From: Candidatus Dormiibacterota bacterium
Lineage (GTDB): Bacteria > Chloroflexota > Dormibacteria > Aeolococcales > Aeolococcaceae
DNA length: 7,899 nt
Assembly: GCA_003135255.1 (NCBI GenBank)
Contig: PLAX01000153.1
Coordinates: 5,054 to 12,952, forward strand
Direction: 5' to 3'
The notes beneath the pieces were generated by a model. The model was not told the origin of the DNA. It ran no database searches and worked only from the letters and a program-made list of their open reading frames with translations. The translations under genes and the position numbers were made by a program. The stretch's first letter is position 1; each line of letters begins with the position of its first letter. This document shows, piece after piece, positions 1 through 6,063 of this stretch.

Positions 1-494
1 GCGCACTCGCGGAGCATGGTGGTCTTCCCGATGCCGGGGGCTCCCAGCAGGAGGATGCTGCGGCCCTGGATCACGATGTCCTTGATGATGTCGATGGTCC
101 CGGTCACCGCCCGGCCGACGCGGCAGGTGAGCCCCACGATGGCGCCCGCACGGTTGCGGATCGCGCTGATGCGATGCAGGGTGCGCTCGATCCCGGCGCG
201 GTTGTCATCGCCGAAGTCACCGACGCGCTGGACCACGTACTCGATGTCGGCATCGGCGACCGGCACCCGGTCGAGGATGACCTCGCCGTCGACGAAGCGC
301 GCCTCGGGCTCCCTGCCGAGGTCGAGCACCACCTCGAGCAGGTCCCCCCGGTCGGCCGCGGCGGCCTGGGCGGCGAGCGCGATCCGGGGCGGGAGGGCCT
401 CGAAGAGGAGGGCCAGCTCCTCCTTCCAGGCGGGGCCGTATTCGCCTCGCGTACCGCCGGCTCCTCCGCTCAGAGCCGAAGCCTGCGGCTTCAC
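1..494 (-). CDS. Ycf45/SpoIIIAA-like AAA ATPase (R3H family), N-terminal part
   Basis: The minus-strand frame is open from the left edge and gives 164 residues from a GTG at 494. Residues 26-41 hold a leucine-rich start typical of the family (ELALLFEALPPRI). Residues 83-130 carry a block with DIEYVV, RVGDFGDDNRAGIERTLHRIS and NRAGAIVGLTCRVGRAV, which I recognise from chloroplast Ycf45 and from bacterial proteins annotated as R3H-domain nucleic-acid-binding ATPases. A Walker A motif, GAPGIGKT, lies at 151-158, followed by TMLREC. The Walker B and R3H parts would lie beyond the window. The family is related to the sporulation ATPase SpoIIIAA and its cellular role is poorly known; the R3H domain suggests single-stranded nucleic acid binding. 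It is the last visible gene of the minus-strand pdx cluster, 67 bp after the GNAT gene. The frame stays open upstream of 494 with no stop, so the start rests on the GGAG at 501-504. Family assignment is strong; function is not established. Confidence 0.85.
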   Translation of the reverse strand, partial: MKPQASALSGGAGGTRGEYGPAWKEELALLFEALPPRIALAAQAAAADRGDLLEVVLDLGREPEARFVDGEVILDRVPVADADIEYVVQRVGDFGDDNRAGIERTLHRISAIRNRAGAIVGLTCRVGRAVTGTIDIIKDIVIQGRSILLLGAPGIGKTTMLREC

Positions 495-500
495 TCTTCG

Positions 501-504
501 CTCC
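501..504 (-). promoter_or_regulatory. Ribosome binding site deciding the GTG-494 start
   Basis: On the minus strand GGAG lies six bases before GTG at 494. A competing GTG at 509 has no purine-rich tract upstream, so 494 is preferred for the Ycf45-like ATPase. The site lies in the short gap after the GNAT stop codon, so the ATPase can be translated independently within a shared transcript. Confidence 0.5.
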
Positions 505-561
505 GTCACGGGCGGTAGGGGGTGGGTAGCCCGGAACCGGCTTTCGTGGGTCCCCGGGGGG

Positions 562-1647
562 CTAGGGGAGCGGCGATCGCTCGCTCCTCCGGCTGAGCAC
601 CCGGAGAGAGGGAGAGGTCTCCCCGGCGGGCACGGACTGGGCCAGGTGCGCGCGGACCAGCACCGGCTTCTTGCGCGCCGGCGCGACGCGGTACCTGACC
701 TTGCTGGCCAGGTCCCGGACCAGCAGGACCTGCGTGCCGTAGATCGCGAATCCGCGGTGCTGGAGGCCGCGGATCAGCTCGGAGTCGTAGTGGCGGAGCA
801 CCGAGGAGACCGGGCCCGGGGGCACCTCCCGCAGCGCGGCGTCGATCACCGCCTCGCGCAGCCGCGGGTTGTGACCGTCGCACATCAGGGAGAGCAGGGT
901 CGGACGAGTCGCCGTGGCGAGCCGGATGGCGGCCCAGGCCACCACCCCCGGCTCCTCGACCACGAGGTGGCGGACGTCGTCGTGGTTGAGCCGGGTCAGG
1001 GCGCCCTCGGCGAAGGCCGCCTGCCAGACCTTGAGGGACGACCCCTCCAGGCTGGCGACGTGGGACGGAGTCGTGCGCAGGTAGAGGAGGTAGATCGCCC
1101 CCACGTCCTCGGGCCGGGCGGGTCGGAGACTGACGCTGCGGGCGGTCTGGGGAGTCACCGGTGCGTCGTCGCTGTAGAGGATCTGCTCGGTCGCGAGCTG
1201 GACGAAGCCCTGCTCCAGGAAGGTGCCGACCAGCGGGTGATCCAGGGGCAGCCGGACGACGAAGCGCTGAATGCCGTGCTCGAGGCCGTGGTTGGTGAGG
1301 TGTGTGAGCAGCTGGGAGCGGGCGAAGTGGCCGCTGGCGGTGGGGGCAACACAGAGGTTGAGGATCTGGAGGGTCCCCGCCCGATCCCCGGAGGCCTGCG
1401 CCTGGATGAATCCGACGATCCCCTCACGCGTCTCGGCGACGAAGAGGGTGTCCCCGGCGGCTCCGACGTTGAAGGGGACCAGCGAGGAGACCGTCTGACT
1501 GAGCGCATACCAGAGGCGGAGCAGGGTCGCCTGCGGCACCGGGTGGTCGGGCGAGAGCTGGAGGGCCTGCTCGTCGCCGCTGCCGGCCTCGCTGTAGAGC
1601 TGCTCGATGCGGGCCAGGTCTCGGAAGGAGGCGCCCCGGATGTTCAC
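562..1647 (-). CDS. Tandem GNAT-like N-acetyltransferase
   Basis: The protein has 361 residues, about twice a single GNAT domain, and reads as two GNAT-like halves (about 1-160 and 172-315) plus a basic tail. The first half has a typical opening (MNIRGASFRDLARIEQLYSE), a central strand pair (FVAETREGIVGFIQAQ, residues 69-84), a core strand ILNLCVAP (95-102), a degenerate acetyl-CoA loop region (SGHFARSQLLTHL, 105-117) and the closing HPLVGTFLEQGFV. The second half opens with SVSLRPARPEDVGAIYLLY (171-189) and ends with LIRGLQHRGFAIYGTQVLLV (291-310). Its acetyl-CoA loop is hard to see, so this half may be structural or regulatory. The GTG start overlaps the pdxT stop in the sequence GTGA, which implies translational coupling. 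GGAGG lies ten bases upstream, inside pdxT. The substrate is unknown; an amine linked to B6 metabolism is only a guess from context. Confidence 0.8.
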   Translation of the reverse strand: MNIRGASFRDLARIEQLYSEAGSGDEQALQLSPDHPVPQATLLRLWYALSQTVSSLVPFNVGAAGDTLFVAETREGIVGFIQAQASGDRAGTLQILNLCVAPTASGHFARSQLLTHLTNHGLEHGIQRFVVRLPLDHPLVGTFLEQGFVQLATEQILYSDDAPVTPQTARSVSLRPARPEDVGAIYLLYLRTTPSHVASLEGSSLKVWQAAFAEGALTRLNHDDVRHLVVEEPGVVAWAAIRLATATRPTLLSLMCDGHNPRLREAVIDAALREVPPGPVSSVLRHYDSELIRGLQHRGFAIYGTQVLLVRDLASKVRYRVAPARKKPVLVRAHLAQSVPAGETSPSLRVLSRRSERSPLP

Positions 1648-2297
1648 GCCACGCTGCCCTCCGCGGGGAGCGGGGCGTCACTCTCCAGGAGCTCGCCCAC
1701 CCCGTCGAGGAAGAGGCGGTGGAGCCGGAGATCGCCGGTCATCTCGGGGTGGAAGGTGAAGCTCAGGTGCCGGCCCTGGCGCACCGCCACCGGCCGCCCC
1801 TCGTGGGCGGCGAGCATCTCGACCCCCGGGCCGCATCCCTCGATGACCGGGGCCCGGATGAAGATGGCGCGGAAGCTGGCGGAGCCGAGCACCGGGACGT
1901 CGAGGTCGCACTCGAAGGAGTCCACCTGACGGCCGTACCCGTTGCGCCGGGTGCGCAGATCGAGGGCACCGAGAGCGAGCTGGTCGACGGTGCCGTCGAG
2001 GATCGCCCGGCTGAGCAGGATGGTGCCGGCGCAGGTCGAGAAGGTCGGCATCCCGCCGGCGAGGCGGTGCCGGAGCGGCGCCTCCAGCCCGAAGATGCGG
2101 ATCAAACGGCTGAGCGTGCTCGACTCGCCCCCCGGCAGCGCCAGGGCGTGGACACTCAGGATCTCGTCGGCGGTCCGCACCGGGAGCGCCTCGGCTCCTG
2201 CCTGGTCAAAGGCGGCGAGGTGCTCGCGGACATCCCCCTGCAGTGCGAGCACGCCTACTCGAACGATGGCTTCAGGTCCCCCGGACACGCGAGCCAC
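1644..2297 (-). CDS. pdxT: Pyridoxal 5'-phosphate synthase glutaminase subunit PdxT
   Basis: This is a class I glutamine amidotransferase that hydrolyses glutamine and channels ammonia to PdxS for PLP synthesis. From GTG at 2297 it has 217 residues, slightly longer than the usual 190-200. The family opening VGVLALQGDVREHL is at 14-27 and LPGGESSTLSRL at 54-65. The nucleophile is Cys89 in STCAG, with His183 and Glu185 in FHPEMTGD completing the triad. RRNGYGRQVDSFE at 117-129 is also typical. Where most homologues have GTCAG this one has STCAG. The start is uncertain: GTG at 2297 and GTG at 2288 are the only usual start codons before the conserved core, the frame closes upstream at 2328-2330, and neither has a clear Shine-Dalgarno. 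The gene lies 102 bp after pdxS, and its stop overlaps the next start by 4 bp. Confidence 0.95.
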   Translation of the reverse strand: MARVSGGPEAIVRVGVLALQGDVREHLAAFDQAGAEALPVRTADEILSVHALALPGGESSTLSRLIRIFGLEAPLRHRLAGGMPTFSTCAGTILLSRAILDGTVDQLALGALDLRTRRNGYGRQVDSFECDLDVPVLGSASFRAIFIRAPVIEGCGPGVEMLAAHEGRPVAVRQGRHLSFTFHPEMTGDLRLHRLFLDGVGELLESDAPLPAEGSVA

Positions 2298-2399
2298 CCC
2301 GGAGGGGCGGCACCGGCGGCATCTCGGTCACTACGGGCAGTTTACCCAAGGGTCGGGCGCCGGAGACGTGACGGCTTTCCCACGGCCCGGAGCCCGCCC

Positions 2400-3320
2400 T
2401 CACCAGCCGCGGGTGGCGAGCAGCTCCTCCTTGGGGAGCGAAGCGACGTCGAGGCCGCGCATGGCCTTGCCGAGCCCGGCGCTCACGTCGGCGATCACGT
2501 CCGGCTTGTCGAAGTAGGTGGTGGCGGCCACGATCGCCTTGGCATAACCGAGGGGGTCGTCGCTCTTGAAGATGCCGCTCCCGACGAAGTTGCCGTCGGC
2601 GCCGAGCTGCATCATCAGCGCGGCATCCGCCGGGGTGGCGATGCCGCCGGCCGAGAAGTTGACGACCGGAAGCTTGCCGGTCTCGGCGACCTCGACCACC
2701 AGCTCGTAGGGGGCCCCGAGCCGCTTGGCCTCGGCCATCAGCTCGTCGTGGCGCAGCGCCTGGAGGCGCCGGACCCCGCCCAGGACCGCGCGCATGTGGC
2801 GGACCGCCTCGACGACGTTGCCGGTGCCGGCCTCGCCCTTTGTCCGGACCATGGCAGCGCCCTCGCCGATGCGGCGAAGGGCCTCACCGAGGTCGCGGGC
2901 CCCGCACACGAAGGGCACGGTGAACGCCCACTTGTCGATGTGGTTCTCCTCGTCGGCGGGCGTCAGCACCTCGGACTCGTCGACATAGTCGACGCCGAGC
3001 GCCTCCAGGACCTGGGCCTCGACGAGATGGCCGATCCGCGCCTTGGCCATCACCGGGATGGTGACCACGGCCATGATCCCCTTGATCAGCGAGACGTCGC
3101 TCATGCGGGCGACGCCACCCTCGCGGCGGATGTCGGCGGGGACCCGCTCCAGGGCCATGACCGCCACCGCCCCGGCCTCCTCGGCGACCTTGGCCTGCTC
3201 GGGGGTGACCACGTCCATGATCACCCCGCCCTTGAGCATCTCGGCAAGGCCGCGCTTGACGCGCAGCCCTCCCCGGTGCTCGCCGTCGGGAGCCTGGTCG
3301 TGGGTGCGGTCAGCGCTCAT
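2400..3320 (-). CDS. pdxS: Pyridoxal 5'-phosphate synthase lyase subunit PdxS
   Basis: This is the catalytic barrel subunit of the DXP-independent vitamin B6 pathway, joining ribose 5-phosphate, glyceraldehyde 3-phosphate and ammonia from PdxT into PLP; the family forms dodecamers. The 306 residues match the family length after a hydrophilic N-terminal extension of about 15 residues. Visible hallmarks are GGVIMDVVTPEQA (31-43), GGVARMSD (68-75), VMAKARIGH with active-site Lys93, DYVDESEVLTPADEE (111-125), FVCGARDLGEALRR (137-150), RTKGEAGTGN with the second active-site Lys161, and NFSAGGIATPADAALMMQLGADG (in 221-243). The usual Pro after GGVARMSD is Val76 here. The open frame extends far upstream, but that part is antisense to the divergent reductase. 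I chose ATG at 3320; an ATG at 3362 would add 14 residues but overlaps a candidate -10 box. Only weak purine-rich sequence precedes 3320. Confidence 0.97.
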   Translation of the reverse strand: MSADRTHDQAPDGEHRGGLRVKRGLAEMLKGGVIMDVVTPEQAKVAEEAGAVAVMALERVPADIRREGGVARMSDVSLIKGIMAVVTIPVMAKARIGHLVEAQVLEALGVDYVDESEVLTPADEENHIDKWAFTVPFVCGARDLGEALRRIGEGAAMVRTKGEAGTGNVVEAVRHMRAVLGGVRRLQALRHDELMAEAKRLGAPYELVVEVAETGKLPVVNFSAGGIATPADAALMMQLGADGNFVGSGIFKSDDPLGYAKAIVAATTYFDKPDVIADVSAGLGKAMRGLDVASLPKEELLATRGW

Positions 3321-3360
3321 CTGGTCGCCTGCCTTGGTGCGTGTGGTCAGTAATCCCATC

Positions 3361-3366
3361 ATTCTA
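3361..3366 (-). promoter_or_regulatory. Candidate -10 box of the pdxS cluster
   Basis: The minus strand reads TAGAAT, five of six matches to the consensus TATAAT, in a spacer otherwise very rich in G and C. It would place the transcript start near 3353 and leave a leader of about 33 bases before ATG at 3320. No convincing -35 hexamer sits 16-18 bases upstream. The box overlaps the alternative ATG at 3362, which argues against that start if the box is real. Confidence 0.35.
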
Positions 3367-3482
3367 GGCGACTGCGCAGTTCCGGCAGCCCGCGCCGAGG
3401 CGCTCGCGGGGTGATTTCGAGGGCTCCGAGGTGGCTGTGTCAGCATTGAGCCGGCCGGGGGGAGTGAGTTGCTGCGAACACT

Positions 3483-3488
3483 GGGGAG
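3483..3488 (+). promoter_or_regulatory. Ribosome binding site of the aldo/keto reductase
   Basis: GGGGAG lies nine bases before the GTG at 3498, supporting this start over the later in-frame options. The residues just after the start are divergent, so homology alone does not fix it. Confidence 0.45.
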
Positions 3489-3497
3489 ATCGAGACG

Positions 3498-4376
3498 GTG
3501 AATGCGACCATCGAACGACCGGCAAGCTCCAGCGGTACGTTTGCCCTCGGTGGGCAGCTGGTGGTGCATCGCCTCGGGTTTGGCGCCATGCGGATCACCG
3601 GGCCCGGGGTCTGGGGAGAGCCCGCCGACCGGGACCAGGCCATCGCGGTGCTGCGACGGGCCGTCGAGCTGGGCGTTGACCTGATCGACACCGCCGACTC
3701 GTACGGCCCCTACGTCAGCGAGGAGCTGATCTGGACCGCCCTCCACCCCTATCCCAGCCAGCTCGTGATCGCCACCAAGGCTGGGATGGTGCGCACCGGG
3801 CCCAACCTCTGGCACGCGCTGGGCCGGCCCGAGTACCTGCGCCAGGAGTGCGAGATGAGCCTCCGCCGGCTGCGGCTGGAGCAGATCCCGCTCTTCCAGC
3901 TCCACCGCGTCGATCCCCGGGTCCCGCTCGAGGAGCAGGTCGGCGAGCTGGCCGCTCTCCAGAGCGAGGGCAAGATCCGCTTCATCGGGCTCTCCAATGT
4001 CACCGTCGACCAGATCAGGGCGGCCCGAGCCGTCGTCGCGATCGCGACCGTGCAGAACCGGTACAACCTGGTAGACAGAGGATCGGAGGATGTCGTCGAG
4101 CACTGCGAGCGCGAGCGCATCGGGTTCATCCCCTGGTTCCCCCTGGCGACGGGCGACCTGAGCCGGAACGGCGGCCTCCTCACCGCTTTCAGCGAGAGGC
4201 TGGAGACCACTCCTTCGCAGGTCGCCGTGGCCTGGCTGCTGCACCGTTCGCAGGTGATCCTGCCGATCCCGGGCACGGCCTCGGTCGCCCACCTGGAGGA
4301 GAACGTCGAGGCGGCTCTGCTCGGGCTCACCGACGACCAGGTCGCCGAGCTGGGCAAGCTCGGGGAGGAGTCCTGA
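3498..4376 (+). CDS. PdxI-like aldo/keto reductase (probable pyridoxal reductase)
   Basis: This 292-residue protein is a full-length NADPH-type aldo/keto reductase barrel. The catalytic tetrad is visible as Asp64 and Tyr69 in DTADSYG, Lys94 in IATKAG and His136 in QLHR. The C-terminal cofactor loop is ILPIPGTASVAHLEENV (254-270). From memory, the segments LGFGAMRITGPGVWG (26-40), FIGLSNVTVDQI (162-173), VQNRYNLV (185-192) and PGTASVAHLEEN closely follow E. coli PdxI (YdbC), which reduces pyridoxal to pyridoxine with NADPH. The gene is divergent from pdxS with 177 bp between start codons, so a shared control region is plausible and the B6 context supports this substrate. Other aldehyde reductases of the same subfamily remain possible, since the family is promiscuous. 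A GC-rich hairpin region follows the stop. Family assignment is near certain; the substrate is inferred. Confidence 0.9.
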   Translation: MNATIERPASSSGTFALGGQLVVHRLGFGAMRITGPGVWGEPADRDQAIAVLRRAVELGVDLIDTADSYGPYVSEELIWTALHPYPSQLVIATKAGMVRTGPNLWHALGRPEYLRQECEMSLRRLRLEQIPLFQLHRVDPRVPLEEQVGELAALQSEGKIRFIGLSNVTVDQIRAARAVVAIATVQNRYNLVDRGSEDVVEHCERERIGFIPWFPLATGDLSRNGGLLTAFSERLETTPSQVAVAWLLHRSQVILPIPGTASVAHLEENVEAALLGLTDDQVAELGKLGEES

Positions 4377-4401
4377 GGAGGGCGCTCCGTCAGACCTCCT
4401 A

Positions 4402-4458
4402 CGGCCGGCACCTCGACTCGGGCGGGTGGTGCCGGGCCGCCGGTCACACCCCGGCACC
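4402..4458 (+). terminator. Alternative GC-rich hairpins downstream of the reductase
   Basis: Two hairpins compete for one segment. GGTGCCGGG at 4428-4436 pairs perfectly with CCCGGCACC at 4450-4458 around a 13-base loop. The same segment, extended to 4439, pairs with CGGCCGGCACC at 4402-4412 with one bulged G around a 15-base loop. No T-run follows, so a standard Rho-independent terminator is not shown. The position, 25-80 bases after the reductase stop and just before the tRNA promoter, suits an end-of-transcript structure. Confidence 0.35.
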
Positions 4459-4500
4459 CGGCCGTCGCGGGTGGCGTCCGGGTCGCCCGAGCCCCGCTGC

Positions 4501-4506
4501 TATCAT
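4501..4506 (+). promoter_or_regulatory. Candidate -10 box of the tRNA-Pro gene
   Basis: TATCAT, five of six matches to the consensus, ends ten bases before the first base of the mature tRNA. This would start transcription only a few bases upstream of it. No good -35 hexamer is seen at the usual distance. Confidence 0.45.
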
Positions 4507-4515
4507 GCCGACGAT

Positions 4516-4590
4516 CGGGAAGTAGCTCAGCCAGGTTAGAGTGCACGGTTCGGGACCGTGAGGTCGGGAGTTCGAATCTCCCCTTCCCGA
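4516..4590 (+). tRNA. tRNA-Pro (anticodon CGG)
   Basis: A full cloverleaf can be folded by hand. The 7-bp acceptor stem is CGGGAAG (4516-4522) with CTTCCCG (4583-4589). The D stem is GCTC (4525-4528) with GAGT (4539-4542). The 5-bp anticodon stem is CACGG (4544-4548) with CCGTG (4556-4560), around the loop TTCGGGA. The variable loop is AGGTC. The T stem is GGGAG with CTCCC around TTCGAAT. Anticodon CGG at 4551-4553 reads the proline codon CCG. The first pair C1-G72 and discriminator A73 at 4590 are typical of bacterial tRNA-Pro. The 3' CCA is not encoded (CGCC follows) and would be added after transcription. The gene stands alone between the reductase and a membrane glycosyltransferase. Confidence 0.97.
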
Positions 4591-4655
4591 CGCCGTCGTC
4601 GCAGGCGGGTCACGCGAGCGGCGGGAGCCCCTCTGTTTCCTGTACAACGGGGCGC

Positions 4656-6035
4656 ATGGCGCAGCGGCGGCGACGCGTGAGCGCGCTGGTCGCGCCGCTC
4701 GAGGATGCTCAGGCTCGACGCCTGGTGCTGGCCGGCGTCGCCGGCCTGCTGATCACCGCCCCCCTCTCCTTCCAGCAGGCGATCGCTCCGCGCCCGGTAG
4801 TGGGATGGATACTGACGCTGGTCGGCGCGGCGCTCGCGGTGGCCTGTGCGCGCGGGTCGTGGTGCCCCCCCGGGGCCGTCGCACGGGCAGCTGCCGCGGT
4901 GTGCCTGGTGTTCTGCGCCATCACCCTGGTATTGGGGATCCATCAGACTGCGGCTGCGATCGGGCTCACGGACCGGCAGCTGATCTGCGCCGACGACATC
5001 GCCTCCGAGACGGTGGGGGGTGGGCGTGAGGTCGTCGCGGCGGTCAACCCGTATTCGTCCTTTGACCTGCTCATCTTCGAGAGGGTGGTGGGTTGCGAGC
5101 CGCTCACCGTGACGCCCGTGCGAACCGGTGTGTTCGCCTCCGACTCTCGTGAACCCGGGCAGCGCGCGACGGCGGCCGCGGCAGCGGAGACCCTGGCCGG
5201 TCATCCCACCGGTGGGCTGGTCATGATCTTCGACTACCCCGCCGGGACTGCCCTGCTGGGCATTGTCGGCGCCCGCGGGCTCGTCCTCGTGTCGGTGCTC
5301 GCCCTCCTGCTGGCCGGCGGAGTGGCGGTTGGCGGCGCCGAGCCGCCGACACGCCGTGCCCTCGCCCTCGCACTCGGTGCCCAGACCGGCGTGCTGGCGG
5401 TGGTCGGGGTCTCCCATCCCGACGCCACCGTGGCTGCGCTGCTGGTGGTCGCGTGCTCACGGCGCAGGGGCATTGGAGGGGGAGTCGCCCTCGGCCTCGC
5501 CTCTGCGATCAAGCAGACGGCCTGGTTCGTCGCGGTGCCCCTTCTCCTGCTGTCCTGGCGTGAGACAGGCCGGACGCGGGGACGATACGCGATCGCCGCC
5601 GCCGTCTCGTTCGCGGCCGTCAACGCTCCCTTCGCCATCGCAGGCGTGCCGGTGTGGATCAGGGCGGTCCTCACCCCGCTGACCCAGCCGGCGTTTCCAC
5701 TCGGGCTGGGGCCCGCCGCCGGGCTCACCGGCGGTGCCTACAGCGTCGCCGCAATGGCGGTGTTCTCGACGCTGACGGTGGTCGCCGTGGGGGCCGGCAT
5801 CCTCTGGTGCGCACGCGCACCGCGAGCCTGGGCGGCTGCGGGGGTGGTCATCGCCGGCCTCGGCCTCTGGATCGGGATGCGCAGCCTCGGCTATTACATC
5901 GCCCTGCTGGGCGTGATCGCGGTGGCGACGGTGGCCGGGCCGCGGCAGGTCGACCCGTCCAACAGCCCGGTGCGCTCAGCGACGAGCGTGATGCCGGAGG
6001 GACCCATGCCGGGGACGAGAGGCGCCCTGGTCTGA
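4656..6035 (+). CDS. Polytopic membrane protein, GT-C glycosyltransferase type (GT87-like)
   Basis: The 459-residue protein has a basic N-terminus (MAQRRRRV) and about ten hydrophobic segments. Early ones are near 23-40, 47-65 and 76-95; most of the rest lie between 195 and 430. A large polar loop (about 104-185) contains ICADDIASE (110-118) and VNPYSSFD (130-137), which resemble the first outer loop of GT-C enzymes, where an acidic residue binds the polyprenyl-phosphate sugar donor and an NPY/DPY motif follows. GLASAIKQTAWFVAVPLLLL (280-299) is the conserved lysine helix seen in GT87/DUF2029-like proteins. SHPDATVAALLV (253-264) sits where GT87 members carry EGQxD. The likely role is sugar transfer from a lipid carrier on the outer membrane face; donor and acceptor are unknown. 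The last 30 residues are polar. The ATG at 4656 lacks a good Shine-Dalgarno; GTG at 4677 is an alternative. The gene ends 28 bp from a convergent gene. Confidence 0.75.
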   Translation: MAQRRRRVSALVAPLEDAQARRLVLAGVAGLLITAPLSFQQAIAPRPVVGWILTLVGAALAVACARGSWCPPGAVARAAAAVCLVFCAITLVLGIHQTAAAIGLTDRQLICADDIASETVGGGREVVAAVNPYSSFDLLIFERVVGCEPLTVTPVRTGVFASDSREPGQRATAAAAAETLAGHPTGGLVMIFDYPAGTALLGIVGARGLVLVSVLALLLAGGVAVGGAEPPTRRALALALGAQTGVLAVVGVSHPDATVAALLVVACSRRRGIGGGVALGLASAIKQTAWFVAVPLLLLSWRETGRTRGRYAIAAAVSFAAVNAPFAIAGVPVWIRAVLTPLTQPAFPLGLGPAAGLTGGAYSVAAMAVFSTLTVVAVGAGILWCARAPRAWAAAGVVIAGLGLWIGMRSLGYYIALLGVIAVATVAGPRQVDPSNSPVRSATSVMPEGPMPGTRGALV

Positions 6036-6056
6036 CGCCAGACGCACGCCGGCGCC
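6021..6056. terminator. Nested hairpin between convergent genes
   Basis: An outer arm pair, GGCGCC at 6021-6026 and GGCGCC at 6051-6056, encloses a tight inner hairpin, GTCTG (6030-6034) and CAGAC (6039-6043) with a four-base loop. The structure covers the stop codon of the plus-strand gene and the whole gap before the convergent stop at 6064. It could act in both directions. There is no T-run on either side, so termination is inferred from position and fold only. Confidence 0.35.
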
Positions 6057-6063
6057 ACCGATC

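Noticed and set aside
587..606. CTCCGG / CCGGAG inverted repeat as a terminator of the GNAT gene
   Set aside because: It lies inside the 3' coding part of the GNAT gene, has only a 6-bp stem and no T-run.
16..1929. Plus-strand open frame of 637 codons
   Set aside because: It is antisense to the Ycf45-like ATPase, GNAT and pdxT genes. Its translation is a low-complexity mix of Arg, Gly, Pro and Glu typical of GC-rich shadow frames.
2275..2323. 16-codon minus-strand open frame (MPPVPPLRGG...) overlapping the pdxT start, as a possible leader peptide
   Set aside because: It has no Shine-Dalgarno, its composition only reflects GC-rich sequence, and there is no attenuator structure beside it.
1719..3353. 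Plus-strand open frame of 544 codons
   Set aside because: It lies opposite pdxT and pdxS, which carry clear family motifs, and its translation shows no recognisable domain.
3321..4457. Long upstream extension of the pdxS reading frame (to 4457)
   Set aside because: The extension is antisense to the aldo/keto reductase, lies outside the known length of PdxS and shows no domain. The real start is at 3320, or possibly 3362.
4536..5417. Minus-strand open frame of 293 codons over the tRNA and the next gene
   Set aside because: It overlaps the tRNA-Pro and is antisense to the GT-C membrane gene. Its composition is rich in Arg, Gly, Asp and His with no motif.
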